From Paludibacter sp. (GTDB lineage Bacteria > Bacteroidota > Bacteroidia > Bacteroidales > Paludibacteraceae), in contig JAQVAV010000005.1 in the NCBI GenBank assembly GCA_028690665.1, positions 1 through 64,000 of the forward strand: a DNA stretch of 64,000 nucleotides, read 5' to 3'. Below the pieces are notes generated by a model. It did no database searches. It had not been told where the DNA came from and worked only from the letters and a program-made list of their open reading frames with translations. Both the position numbers and the translations under genes were made by a program. Below, in pieces: positions 33,900 to 44,400 of the stretch; position 1 is the stretch's first letter, and every line of letters starts with the position of its first letter.

Positions 33900-34517
33900 A
33901 TGACAGAACATCTCACCTACGCACTAACTGTATTCACAGGCTTTTTTGCCATTATGAATCCCATTGCCAACACCCCTATTTTTCTGGGATTAGTAGACAA
34001 CAAAGACGAGGAAACCAAACGCAAAATAGCCAGAACATCAACCTTGACAGCATTTATTATCGTCTTCGCATTTATCATTCTCGGAAAATACATTTTCGAA
34101 ATTTTCAGTATAACCATACCGGCTTTTAAAATTACCGGCGGCATACTTATTTTCTATGTCGGTTTCGAAATGTTGATGTCGCAAAAATCAAAGGTACACA
34201 ATACGAAAAATGATCCCGATGAAGATTCTATCGCCATATCTCCTTTGGCCATTCCCATACTTGCAGGCCCCGGAACCATAGTAACAGCTATGAATTTTGC
34301 ATCGAATGCAAGTCTGTTTCACGTAACCATCGTCGTGGTCGACTTTGCATTAATTGTTCTTCTCACCTACATAGCCTTCAGGCTTAGCGATAAAATTGTA
34401 AAAAAAATCGGACAAAATATGATTGCCGTTATCAGTAAAATCATGGGACTCATTATTGGCATTATCGGTACCGGCATGGTGGTGGAAGGTATAAAACTTT
34501 CTTTTAATCTGAAGTAA
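33900..34517 (+). CDS. MarC family integral membrane protein
   Basis: This 205-residue inner-membrane protein has six TM helices. The MarC/YhgN signature appears at the start (FTGFFAIMNPIANTPIFLGL), followed by TGGILIFYVGFEML (~78-91), SPLAIPILAGPGTIVTAM (~115-132) and the final helix KIMGLIIGIIGTGMVVEGI. The family lies near marRAB in enterics, but its transport role is unproven. It is a single gene with ~130 bp upstream and ~330 bp downstream of non-coding DNA. Confidence 0.9.
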   Translation: MTEHLTYALTVFTGFFAIMNPIANTPIFLGLVDNKDEETKRKIARTSTLTAFIIVFAFIILGKYIFEIFSITIPAFKITGGILIFYVGFEMLMSQKSKVHNTKNDPDEDSIAISPLAIPILAGPGTIVTAMNFASNASLFHVTIVVVDFALIVLLTYIAFRLSDKIVKKIGQNMIAVISKIMGLIIGIIGTGMVVEGIKLSFNLK

Positions 34518-34599
34518 GCTTAAAAAGTGGCGGGAAATGAGTAGCGAGTAGCGGAAACTACAACAGGGAAATTTGTTTTGAGTTTTGACTTACTAGTTC

Positions 34600-34710
34600 A
34601 TAAAGCTAATCAGCTCACAGAGTTCATCGGTTTATGGAGTTTAATGTGCCAATGAATTATAAACCAATATGTGAATGAACCGACATTTAATATCCTGGCT
34701 CTTAGTTATA
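34600..34710. repeat. Dispersed intergenic repeat, copy A
   Basis: The core 34665-34704 matches 47571-47610 at 33 of 40 positions, sharing CGACAT-TAATATCCTG. The flank before it is filled with related words (TTCAT, GGTTTAT, GAGTT). No gene is present in 34518-34846 apart from this repeat and the promoter at 34743. Confidence 0.55.
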
Positions 34711-34742
34711 ATATTCTTTCCCGTTTTAAAAACAAATAATTG

Positions 34743-34750
34743 TATCTTTG
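34743..34750 (+). promoter_or_regulatory. -7 element of the GNAT-nitrilase gene
   Basis: TATCTTTG fits TAnnTTTG exactly, about 97 bp before the ATG at 34847, with TTTT-rich sequence about 20 bp upstream in the -33 position. Confidence 0.6.
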
Positions 34751-34846
34751 CGGTTTCCTGACAGCTTATAACGAAACACATATCCTGCCAAGCGAAAGGA
34801 CATAAAAGTTCATATTAAAAAACAGAGTAATTACATTTTTTGAAAT

Positions 34847-36379
34847 ATGGATAACATACCAAAAATCAATAAAGTAAGCATTCGTCCCTTACAAATAGAC
34901 GATTACGACCAGCTTGCCAAATCGTTCACCCGAACTTACACTGATGGTAGCGACGTATTCTGGTCACACCAACAGATTGAAAAATTAATCCGGATATTTC
35001 CCGAAGGGCAGGTTGTCACTGTGGTTGACAATAAAATTGTAGGATGCGCCCTCTCCATTATTGTAGATTACGAACAGGTAAAAAACGATCACACCTACGC
35101 TTCGGTAACCGGCAATGAAACATTTTCCACCCATAATCCTAACGGGAATATTCTTTACGGGATAGAAGTGTTTATTCATCCTCAGTACCGGGGATTGCGG
35201 TTGGCACGACGCATGTACGATTACCGGAAAGAAATTTGCGAGTCGCTCAATCTGAAAGCCATCATGTTCGGTGGCAGGATTCCGAATTACCACAAATACG
35301 CCGACAAAGTACGTCCGAAAGAATATATCGAGAAAGTGCGTAAAAAAGAAATTTTCGATCCGGTGCTGACTTTCCAACTGTCAAACGACTTCCATGTGCG
35401 TAAGGTAATGACCAACTACCTTCCGAATGATGAAGAGTCGAAACATTTTGCCTGCCTTTTACAGTGGGATAATATTTATTACCAACCACCTACACAGGAT
35501 TTTATTCAACCAAAGACAAGCATTCGTGTAGGTTTGGTGCAGTGGCAAATGCGCAGCTACAAATCCGTTGATGATATGTTTGAACAAATAGAATTTTTTG
35601 TTGATGCCGTATCGGATTACCAAAGTGACTTTGTGCTCTTCCCGGAATATTTCAATGCTCCTTTAATGGCGAAATTCAACCACCTGGGAGAGTCACAGGC
35701 CATACGCGAACTGGCGAAATACACCGACGAGATACGGCAACGTTTCATCAGTTTGGCAATCAGTTATAATATCAATATTATTACGGGAAGCATGCCTTAT
35801 ATGCGTGGCAATAACCTGTACAATGTAGGTTTTCTCTGCCGGCGGGATGGCACGTATGACACTTATGAAAAAATTCACGTAACACCCGACGAAATAAAAA
35901 GCTGGGGACTCAGTGGCGGAAAAACAGTCAAGACATTTGATACCGATTGCGCCAAAATAGGTATTCTCATCTGTTACGATGTGGAATATCCGGAGTTGCC
36001 ACGTCTGATGGCCGATCATGGTATGCAGGTTCTTTTTGTTCCTTTCCTTACCGATACTCAGAACGGATATTCGCGTGTACGTATTTGTGCTCAGGCCAGG
36101 GCCATCGAAAACGAATGTTATGTAGTGATAGCGGGCAGTGTAGGTAATCTGCCAAGAGTTCACAACATGGATATTCAATATGCGCAATCAGGCGTATTTT
36201 CGCCCTGCGATTTTGCATTCCCCACCGATGGAAAATGCGCGGAAGCTACCCCGAACACTGAAATGATTTTAGTTTCAGACGTTAATCTTACGCTGTTGTC
36301 GGAACTGCACACTTATGGTAGTGTACGGAATCTGAAAGACCGCAGGAATGATTTGTACGACCTTCGTTTGAAAAAATAG
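34847..36379 (+). CDS. GNAT acetyltransferase fused to carbon-nitrogen hydrolase (nitrilase superfamily)
   Basis: This 510-residue cytoplasmic two-domain enzyme has an N-terminal GNAT fold (~5-175) with the acyl-CoA-binding region IHPQYRGLRLARRMYDYR (~107-124). The C-terminal amidohydrolase (~225-500) carries the nitrilase triad: Glu in LFPEYFNAP, Lys in YEKIHVTPDE, and Cys in ILICYDVEYPE (~374). The same fusion occurs in other Bacteroidetes and Proteobacteria. The substrate is unknown. It is monocistronic, with its own promoter. Confidence 0.9.
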   Translation: MDNIPKINKVSIRPLQIDDYDQLAKSFTRTYTDGSDVFWSHQQIEKLIRIFPEGQVVTVVDNKIVGCALSIIVDYEQVKNDHTYASVTGNETFSTHNPNGNILYGIEVFIHPQYRGLRLARRMYDYRKEICESLNLKAIMFGGRIPNYHKYADKVRPKEYIEKVRKKEIFDPVLTFQLSNDFHVRKVMTNYLPNDEESKHFACLLQWDNIYYQPPTQDFIQPKTSIRVGLVQWQMRSYKSVDDMFEQIEFFVDAVSDYQSDFVLFPEYFNAPLMAKFNHLGESQAIRELAKYTDEIRQRFISLAISYNINIITGSMPYMRGNNLYNVGFLCRRDGTYDTYEKIHVTPDEIKSWGLSGGKTVKTFDTDCAKIGILICYDVEYPELPRLMADHGMQVLFVPFLTDTQNGYSRVRICAQARAIENECYVVIAGSVGNLPRVHNMDIQYAQSGVFSPCDFAFPTDGKCAEATPNTEMILVSDVNLTLLSELHTYGSVRNLKDRRNDLYDLRLKK

Positions 36380-36458
36380 GATAGAACTCAACGTAAATAT
36401 ATTTTTCCCTAGACAAAAACATTTTGACATTTTAAATTTCAAATAAATTCAATAAACA

Positions 36459-37385
36459 ATGGCATATATAGATTATTACAAAGTATTGGGTGTCGACAAA
36501 AATGCATCTGCCGATGACATCAAAAAGGCTTACCGAAAATTAGCCCGAAAACATCACCCCGATCTGAATCCGAATGATAAAGATGCCCAAAAACGCTTTC
36601 AGGAAATCAACGAAGCCAACGAAGTGCTGAGTGACCCTGATAAAAGAGCGAAATATGACAAATACGGCGAAAACTGGAAACAGGGAGAAGCCTACGAAAA
36701 GGCACAACAGGCACAGCAACAGCAGCAATGGCATACGGACAACCAACAAGGGGGAGGACAAACATTTTATACTTCGGGTAATTTTTCGGATGAAGATTTC
36801 TCGGATTTCTTCCATTCTATGTTCGGCAGCGGTTTTTCACAGAGCCGGAGAGGATCAGGAAGCCGTAAGTTCAAAGGTGGAGATTATCAGGCCGAACTTC
36901 AGCTTTCGTTGCGCGATGCTATGCAGACACATCAGCAAATGCTTACGGTTGACGGCAAAAACATTCGTATCACCATACCGGCAGGTATAGGTAACGAACA
37001 GAAAATAAAACTCGGCGGATACGGTCAACCCGGCATCAACGGCGGTCCGAACGGCGACTTATATATTACAATTTATGTTTTGGACGATGCTCAGTTTAAA
37101 CGGCATGGCGACGATATTTACACCAATGCATCCGTTGATCTTTATACGGCAGTGCTGGGAGGAGAAGTCACGGTAAATACGCTCAACGGTCAGGTTAAAA
37201 TAAAAATAAAACCCGGCATGCAACCGGATTCCAAAGTGCGGTTAAAGGACAAAGGATTCCCGAAATACAAACAGGAAGGACAATTCGGAGATCTTTACGT
37301 TACACTCAAAGTCAGCATTCCGACAAGTTTATCGGGACAGGAAAGAGAATTATTTACAGAACTTGCAAAAATCAATAAACAATGA
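36459..37385 (+). CDS. cbpA: J-domain chaperone CbpA/DnaJ-like
   Basis: This 308-residue co-chaperone stimulates DnaK ATPase. The J domain is at 1-70 with [20 protein letters not shown] and the HPD tripeptide in KHHPDLNP (~33). A Gln/Gly-rich linker follows at ~80-125. The C-terminal peptide-binding domains (~130-300) include [13 protein letters not shown] and [16 protein letters not shown]. There are no CxxCxGxG zinc repeats, which makes it CbpA rather than DnaJ. The CbpM gene overlaps its stop (ATGA), confirming the pair. Confidence 0.93.
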   Translation: MAYIDYYKVLGVDKNASADDIKKAYRKLARKHHPDLNPNDKDAQKRFQEINEANEVLSDPDKRAKYDKYGENWKQGEAYEKAQQAQQQQQWHTDNQQGGGQTFYTSGNFSDEDFSDFFHSMFGSGFSQSRRGSGSRKFKGGDYQAELQLSLRDAMQTHQQMLTVDGKNIRITIPAGIGNEQKIKLGGYGQPGINGGPNGDLYITIYVLDDAQFKRHGDDIYTNASVDLYTAVLGGEVTVNTLNGQVKIKIKPGMQPDSKVRLKDKGFPKYKQEGQFGDLYVTLKVSIPTSLSGQERELFTELAKINKQ

Positions 37386-37693
37386 ACAACGATAAATTAT
37401 TATATAGCAAATGCCTTGAGATTTATGATATTGAAGCATCGTTTTTGGATTCTTTAGCTGATTCGGGCCTGATTCAAATTGTTTTATCTGATGATGAAAA
37501 GTTCATTGAATCCGATTGCTTATCCGATTTCGAAAAATTCGTGCGTTGGTACTACGATTTAAACATCAATATAGAAGGCATCGAGGCATTATCGCACATG
37601 CTTATAAAAGTAGAATCTCTACAGAAAGAAGTAAATCGTCTGCAGGAAGAACTGCATTTTTATAAACATGAGGACATTCATGAGATATTTTAA
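37382..37693 (+). CDS. cbpM: CbpA modulator CbpM (MerR-HTH-like)
   Basis: This 103-residue cytoplasmic protein would bind the CbpA J domain and restrain it. The N-terminal half holds the degenerate MerR-like winged helix of CbpM ([20 protein letters not shown]), with the [20 protein letters not shown] region in the middle. A C-terminal coiled coil ends it ([20 protein letters not shown], ~76-95). It starts 4 nt inside cbpA. The C1 peptidase follows 11 bp later. Confidence 0.88.
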   Translation: MNNDKLLYSKCLEIYDIEASFLDSLADSGLIQIVLSDDEKFIESDCLSDFEKFVRWYYDLNINIEGIEALSHMLIKVESLQKEVNRLQEELHFYKHEDIHEIF

Positions 37694-37704
37694 AAATTAA
37701 AAAT

Positions 37705-38967
37705 ATGACGTATAAAAAAATATTTATGTTTTGCAGCTGTTTTTTGGCAGCTGCTGCTTTTGCACAAAACAATGTGGACAAAGGCAAAATTCATGTAGAA
37801 GAAAAAGGTAAAGGCTTCTACTACGAGTCAATTATGAAGGACGTAAATGCTGTTAACGACTCATTAAAAGATGAGAACAAAAAGCCTTTTGTTCAAATAA
37901 CCATGGATCAGTCGAAAATGGATTTACCCAACAACCCATCGTTATACACAACCGTTTGGAGTCGGCCTACAAAATCACAGGGAAACACAGGCACCTGCTG
38001 GTGCTTCTCAACATCTTCGTTCTACGAATCGGAAGTGTATCGCCAAACCGGAAAACATGTGGAACTGTCTGAAATGTATACTGTTTACTGGGAATACGTG
38101 GAAAAAGCGCGCCGGTATATCGAACAACGGGGCAATTCCAATTTCGACGAAGGTTCTGAATCAAACGCCGTAGCGCGTATCATGAAAAAATACGGAGCTG
38201 TCCCCTATTCAGAATATACCGGCTTACTAAACAATCGTAAATTTTATTCTCATGCCCAAATGGCTAAGGAGATGAAAACTTTTCTTGAATCTTTAAAAAC
38301 GAGCGATGCATGGAATGAAGAATACGCATTATCAACCATCAAATCTATTTTAAACCATTATATAGGTCAGCCTCCTGTTGAATTTACCGTTGACGGAACA
38401 AAATACACTCCGGAAACTTATCTGAAAGATTATTTGAAACTGAATCCGGATGACTACGTGGAAATTCTTTCATACAAAGGTCAGCCTTACTGGAAACAGG
38501 TGGAATATGAAGTACCCGATAACTGGTGGCACAGTGCCGATTATTATAATGTGCCGTTAGACGATTTTATGAAAATTGTAAAAAAAGCGATCAAAGCAGG
38601 ATACACACTGAGCATCGGAGGTGATGTTTCGGAAACAGGATTCAGCCGCGAAACCAACTGCGCCATGATTCCGGATTATGATATTCCGCAGGCCTATATC
38701 AATGATGATGCCCGCGCTTTCCGTTTTCTGAACGAAACAACAACAGACGACCACGGCATGCAACTTATAGGTATTCTTGAAAACTATAAAGGTACGGGCC
38801 ACGACTGGTACCTGATTAAAGATTCGAGCTCAGGTTCACGCAACATCAGTAAAGAAAATGCCTCTTTCGGATATTATTTTTTCCGCGATGATTATATCAA
38901 ACTGAAAATGATGGACTTCACAGTAAACAAAGCTGCGATAAAAGATATTTTGAAAAAATTCAAATAA
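37705..38967 (+). CDS. C1 family (bleomycin hydrolase-like) cysteine peptidase, exported
   Basis: This 420-residue papain-fold aminopeptidase-type enzyme has a signal peptide (MTYKKIFMFCSCFLAAAAFA). The Gln of the oxyanion hole and the catalytic Cys lie in SQGNTGTCWCFSTSSFYESE (~94-113). The catalytic His is in DDHGMQLIG (~353). The third residue, normally Asn in an NSWG-type motif, appears as Asp in LIKDSSSGS. Length and order agree with C1B (PepC/Blh) enzymes of Bacteroidales. It follows cbpM closely and ends at a bidirectional terminator. Confidence 0.88.
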   Translation: MTYKKIFMFCSCFLAAAAFAQNNVDKGKIHVEEKGKGFYYESIMKDVNAVNDSLKDENKKPFVQITMDQSKMDLPNNPSLYTTVWSRPTKSQGNTGTCWCFSTSSFYESEVYRQTGKHVELSEMYTVYWEYVEKARRYIEQRGNSNFDEGSESNAVARIMKKYGAVPYSEYTGLLNNRKFYSHAQMAKEMKTFLESLKTSDAWNEEYALSTIKSILNHYIGQPPVEFTVDGTKYTPETYLKDYLKLNPDDYVEILSYKGQPYWKQVEYEVPDNWWHSADYYNVPLDDFMKIVKKAIKAGYTLSIGGDVSETGFSRETNCAMIPDYDIPQAYINDDARAFRFLNETTTDDHGMQLIGILENYKGTGHDWYLIKDSSSGSRNISKENASFGYYFFRDDYIKLKMMDFTVNKAAIKDILKKFK

Positions 38968-38980
38968 TATAAGAGATAAA

Positions 38981-39022
38981 AAAATGAAAGCTCCCAATCA
39001 AGTGGAAGCTTTCATTTTTTTT
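38981..39022. terminator. Bidirectional terminator between convergent genes
   Basis: AAATGAAAGCT (38982-38992) pairs with AGCTTTCATTT (39008-39018). T-runs lie on both sides for the two strands. It separates the C1 peptidase (+) from the flippase gene (-). Confidence 0.85.
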
Positions 39023-39027
39023 ATACA

Positions 39028-40023
39028 TTACTTTTCCTCAATCAAGTTGACCTCTGGATTTTTCACCTGACGTTTCAATATCCAGTAAAGCACAAAAGCC
39101 ACCATGCTCCAAAAGAGCTGCCTGACCCGGCGTAAAATTGAAACAGACAGCCACAAATTATTTCCCCCTATGCGCACCAAGGCAAGTGCAAATTTATTAA
39201 TCAATTCTTCCGCTCCAAATTGGCCTGGAATAAACGCCACTGCCGATTTTGAAACAACTATCACCGTATCTAAAAACAAACTGTCGAACACTGTTACATG
39301 GTAGCCCAAAAAACGCAAAATAATAAACAACTCCAACGAAGTAAACAGCCAATGTATAGTATAAAAAATATACGCTTTGAGGGCATCTTTAGGCCGACGA
39401 TGTATATATTCAGCCAACGAAGAACGCAATTCTCTGAACTGAAATATTATTTTATGCCATTTTTTTTCTTCTTTATGAATGAGAATATTTTCACTTCCGG
39501 GCTTTAACAAAAACCAAAGTATAAAAACAACCACCACAAAAAAAACAGCAAAGCAACCATAGAAAATATATGCCAGCACAGGCGGAAGTTCGTCGGAAAG
39601 CGAAAACAGATACCATATCAGCACAAACAATAGCAAAGCCAGCTGAGCAAGAATCATCATAATGCGGCTTAGCAATACCGATTTATAGGCAACCTGCTTA
39701 CTTACTCCGTTACTTATCAAAACATTGGCACTAAACAATTCACCAGCAATGGCTCCAGAAGGATTAAATACGGAAATGATATTTCCTACATGTTTTATAG
39801 CAAACAGTTTTGGAAATTTTGGTTTTTCATCGGCATCAATACAATATTTCAGAGCAAGACCGCCGAAACAATAAGCCGTAAATGTTACCAGAAATATATA
39901 AAAAATGCCGGAATCGAGCTTGCGAATCAAACGTACAGATTCTCCAATATCGGTTCCTTTCAGGAAAAGTACAAAACTTACAACAATACAAATAATCAGG
40001 AATAATTTTAGAAATTTCTTCAT
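39028..40023 (-). CDS. Flippase-like membrane protein (lysylphosphatidylglycerol synthase TM region, UPF0104/YbhN)
   Basis: This 331-residue inner-membrane protein has about eight TM helices. The family motif is visible in FNPSGAIAGELFSANVLI (~94-111) and in AFIPGQFGAEELINKFAL (~275-292). Such proteins lack the acyltransferase part of MprF and probably flip lipids or act as transporters of lipid-linked precursors. Its start codon overlaps the stop of the upstream glycosyltransferase by 1 nt (TAATG), so the two work together, probably in glycolipid synthesis. Confidence 0.87.
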   Translation of the reverse strand: MKKFLKLFLIICIVVSFVLFLKGTDIGESVRLIRKLDSGIFYIFLVTFTAYCFGGLALKYCIDADEKPKFPKLFAIKHVGNIISVFNPSGAIAGELFSANVLISNGVSKQVAYKSVLLSRIMMILAQLALLLFVLIWYLFSLSDELPPVLAYIFYGCFAVFFVVVVFILWFLLKPGSENILIHKEEKKWHKIIFQFRELRSSLAEYIHRRPKDALKAYIFYTIHWLFTSLELFIILRFLGYHVTVFDSLFLDTVIVVSKSAVAFIPGQFGAEELINKFALALVRIGGNNLWLSVSILRRVRQLFWSMVAFVLYWILKRQVKNPEVNLIEEK

Positions 40024-41186
40024 TAGCTCACAGTTGTTCTTACAGCCAGAGCTTTTAAATCTTTAAAATACTCACCGGCCAAAGTTTCCCACATATATTT
40101 TTTACTGGTTTGCAAGCCTAAATCTGAAAATTGTTCACTCAATTCCGGTTGATTAATTATCTGCTCAATTTTATTTAAAAAATCATGAGCATCAACCGGA
40201 TCACAAATAAATCCGTTTTGTCCCTGCTCTATAAAGTCGCGGCTTCCACCTCCATCGGCTACAACACACGGCAAACCTGAGGCCATAGCTTCGAGCACTA
40301 CATTGCCAAACGTTTCGGTAATAGAAGGAAAGAAAAAAACTTGCGACGAAGCATAAACTCCAGCCAATCTGCTATGAATCAGCCTGCCTAAAAAGTAAGC
40401 TTTGGGCATTTGCTTCTGAAGTTCTTCTTTAGCAACTCCATCACCCACAACCACCAAATTATAGTTCAAATTTCCGGCTTCGATCAAATGGTATAAATCT
40501 ATCAGCGTTTGTAAATTTTTCTCCCAAACAAGTCGGCTTGTAAACAAAATACAAGGATAGTTATTTCCTGTGAATTTTTTCAATAATTCATCATTTTTTT
40601 TTGAAGGTGAAAACATTTGTTGATCGATACCACGCTGCCAAAGTTTAAATACTTCACGATCAATTCCAATTCCGGTCAATTCGTCAATCATAGTATTAGA
40701 AGGCACATACACCAAATTACACTGATTATAAAAAGATCTCATTGAGTTTTTCACCTTCTCTTTTGTAAAATCGAGCAATAACGGAAAATCTTTGATATAA
40801 TAGTCGACATAACTCACAAAATGAGTATGATAAATGGATATTACCGGAACATTTATACGTTTAGCTGTTTTCAGTGCAAACATTCCAAGAGGTGAAGGAG
40901 TAGTAATATGAATAACGTCGGGAGAAAAGTTATCTATTCGGGCATCCAGTTCGAATTTCTGAAATAAAGGAGAAGCTATTCTGTATGTTTTGTTGCCCAG
41001 CACTTTGAAAGATATCACATGAATACACTCAAAATCAGCAATTTTATCGGGTCCGGTTCCACACACAAAAAGATATTCGAACTGTTCCGAAGGAATTCTG
41101 TTTATCAGCTGAAAAATAGTTCTGGAAGCTCCATCCAGATCGGCGATCAGCATATCGGCAAAAAATAACACTTTAACTTTATTCAT
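40023..41186 (-). CDS. Glycosyltransferase family 4 (GT-B)
   Basis: This 387-residue cytoplasmic or membrane-associated enzyme has the N-terminal Rossmann fold with KVLFFADMLIADLDGASRTI. The C-terminal donor-binding domain carries SRLVWEKNLQTLIDL (~217-231), VVVGDGVAKEEL and the EX7E motif in SITETFGNVVLEAMASGLP (~292-310). It resembles diacylglycerol glucosyl- or mannosyltransferases that are paired with UPF0104 proteins. The sugar and acceptor are unknown. It forms a two-gene operon with the flippase gene. Confidence 0.9.
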   Translation of the reverse strand: MNKVKVLFFADMLIADLDGASRTIFQLINRIPSEQFEYLFVCGTGPDKIADFECIHVISFKVLGNKTYRIASPLFQKFELDARIDNFSPDVIHITTPSPLGMFALKTAKRINVPVISIYHTHFVSYVDYYIKDFPLLLDFTKEKVKNSMRSFYNQCNLVYVPSNTMIDELTGIGIDREVFKLWQRGIDQQMFSPSKKNDELLKKFTGNNYPCILFTSRLVWEKNLQTLIDLYHLIEAGNLNYNLVVVGDGVAKEELQKQMPKAYFLGRLIHSRLAGVYASSQVFFFPSITETFGNVVLEAMASGLPCVVADGGGSRDFIEQGQNGFICDPVDAHDFLNKIEQIINQPELSEQFSDLGLQTSKKYMWETLAGEYFKDLKALAVRTTVS

Positions 41187-41422
41187 GATTAAAAAATTCA
41201 GTTACAATAAAAACTAATCGAACAAAATAAAGCACCTGCTGTTAAATTCCGATAATAAAAATGTGAAGATATGGTTAAGAAATATTCCACAAAATATGTC
41301 TGTACACATTAAAACCTATAAAAAATATTTTCCAACCTTATTTTTTATTTCAAATTCAAAATTCAACGAAACGGTTACGTCATATAGCCGTTACTTTCCT
41401 TTCTCTTTCCAAAAAAAAATTG

Positions 41423-41430
41423 TATTTTTG
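41423..41430 (+). promoter_or_regulatory. -7 element of ileS
   Basis: TATTTTTG lies 55 bp before the chosen ileS ATG (41486). Its position rules out a start further upstream at 41420. Confidence 0.65.
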
Positions 41431-41485
41431 CACCCCTAAAATTGTTATTGGTTCAACAGAGAATCAGTTAATTAGTATTTTTTCA

Positions 41486-44400
41486 ATGGAAAAAAATAAA
41501 TTTAAAGAATATTCCGGTCTTAATCTGTCCGATGTCAACAAAGACGTACTGAAACGTTGGCAGGAACTTGATGTTTTTCATAAAAGTATCGAAACCCGCG
41601 AAGGACACCCTTCATTCGTATTTTATGAAGGTCCGCCTTCTGCTAACGGTATGCCGGGTATTCACCATGTAATGGCACGTACTATCAAAGATATTTTTTG
41701 CCGTTACAAAACCATGCAGGGATTTCAGGTAAAACGTAAAGCCGGGTGGGATACTCACGGACTGCCGGTAGAACTCGGTGTGGAAAAATCTCTGGGAATT
41801 ACCAAAGAAGATATTGGCAAAAAAATCTCTGTCGACGAATACAATGCCGCCTGTCGACGGGATGTTATGAAATATACCAAAGAATGGGAAGATCTCACCA
41901 CCCAAATGGGATATTGGGTGGACATGAACAACCCGTACATTACTTACGACAATCGTTATATCGAAACTTTGTGGTGGCTTTTGAAGCAACTTTACAACAA
42001 AGGGTTGCTTTACAAAGGTTACACCATTCAACCATATTCGCCTGCTGCCGGAACCGGACTTTCAACACATGAGCTGAACCAGCCCGGATGTTACCGCGAT
42101 GTAAAAGACACCACCTGTACTGCTCAGTTCAAAATAAATGGTGAAACAAATGCCTATTTTCTGGCATGGACAACAACTCCATGGACTTTGCCTTCGAACA
42201 CCGCCCTTTGTGTCGGGCCAAACATCGATTATGTTCGCATTAAATCGGCAAATCCGTACAGCAAAGTTGAAGCCGAATTTATTTTAGCCGAAAGTCTGCT
42301 AGCCGCTGTTATAGGTAAAAACGAATACGAAATCATTGCCAAATACAAAGGTTCTGAACTTGCCGGAATGGAATACGAACAACTTATTCCGTGGGTAAAT
42401 CCGGGTGAAGGAGCCTTCAAAGTCATTACTGGCGACTTTGTCACTACCGAAGATGGTACGGGAATCGTTCATATTGCTCCGACTTTTGGTGCGGACGATG
42501 ATCGCGTGGCCAAACAAAACGGCGTTCCTCCCATGTTGCTTGTTGACAAGGATGGCAACCGCCAACCGATGGTAGACAAAACGGGTAAATTTTTCAAATT
42601 GGAAGATTTGGATGCAACATTTGTTTCTGAAAAAATAGATAAAGAAAAATATGCCGAATTTGCCGGACGTTTTGTAAAAAATGCTTACGACCCAACTCTT
42701 ACCGACAAAGATGAAACTTTGGATATTTCCATTTGTATGCTTTTGAAACAGGAGGGTTTGGCTTTCAAAATAGAAAAACACGTACACAATTATCCGCATT
42801 GCTGGCGCACCGACAAACCTGTTCTTTACTATCCTCTGGACAGCTGGTTTATCAAAACGACCGCCTGCCGCGAAGAGATGATTACGCTGAACAATACCAT
42901 TAACTGGAAACCAGTTTCAACAGGAACAGGCCGTTTCGGGAAATGGCTCGAAAACCTGCAGGACTGGAATCTTTCGCGTAGTCGTTACTGGGGAACTCCG
43001 CTGCCCATATGGCGTACAGAAGACGGAACTGAGGAAATCTGCATCGGTTCGATGGAAGAATTATTTGCAGAGATAGACAAAGCCGTTGCTGCCGGATTGA
43101 TGAAAGAAAATCCGTACAAAAATTTTAAAGTCGGAGAATATACTGCTGAAAATTATGCCGTAAAAAATATCGATCTCCATCGTCCTTACGTCGACGGAAT
43201 TATTTTAGTTTCAGCTTCTGGAAAACCAATGCAACGTGAAACCGATTTGATTGACGTTTGGTTTGATTCGGGAGCAATGCCTTACGCCCAATTACACTAT
43301 CCGTTCGAAAATAAAGATTTAATAGAAAACGGCTCATTCTTCCCTGCCGATTTTATCACGGAAGGAGTAGACCAAACCCGGGGTTGGTTCTTTACCCTGC
43401 ACGCTATCAGCACTATGGTACGTGGTTCGGTAGCTTTCAAAAGCGTTATTTCCAACGGATTAGTACTTGACAAAAACGGCAACAAAATGTCGAAACGTCT
43501 TGGCAATGCCGTAGATCCGTTTTCGACTATCGAAAAATACGGTTCCGACCCGCTGCGCTGGTACATGATGACTAATGCTTCGCCTTGGGACAACCTAAAA
43601 TTTGATGTTGACGGCATAGAAGAAGTTCGTCGGAAATTCTTCGGAACTCTTTACAACACTTATTCGTTCTTTGCTCTTTATGCCAATGTAGATAAATTCA
43701 CTTACAGCGAAGCCGAAATTCCATTGGAAAAACGTCCGGAAATCGACCGCTGGATTTTGTCGCTGTTGAACACTTTGGTAAAAGAAGTGCAGGAACATTA
43801 CGAAAACTACGAACCGACCCGTGCAGGACGCGCTATTTCGGATTTCGTAGGTGAAAATCTGAGTAACTGGTATGTCCGTCTGAACCGTAAACGTTATTGG
43901 GGCGGGGAATACGACGATGACAAAATTGCAGCTTATCAAACGCTTTATACCTGTCTCGAAACGGTAGCTCGTCTCATGGCACCAATTGCTCCGTTCTTTG
44001 CCGACCAGCTATTTTTAGATTTAAATGCAGTTACCGGAAAAGATAAGAAAGAGTCGGTTCATTTGGCTGACTTCCCGACTTATGACGATTCATTGATTGA
44101 TTCTAACCTGGAAGAATGTATGCAACTCGCACAACAGACTTCGTCCATGATCCTGGCATTACGCCGTAAAGCCGAGAAAAAAGTACGACAACCGCTTTCA
44201 AAAGCCGTTATTCCGGCTCCGGATGAAAAAACATTCTCGCAATTGCAATATATTGCTGATTTAGTAAAAGCAGAAGTAAACATAAAAGAACTTGAAATTG
44301 TTCCTGCCGATGCAGAAATGCATAATTTAGTAAAGAAAATCAAACCCAACTTTAAAACATTGGGTAAAAAATACGGCAAACAAATGAAAGATATTGCGAA

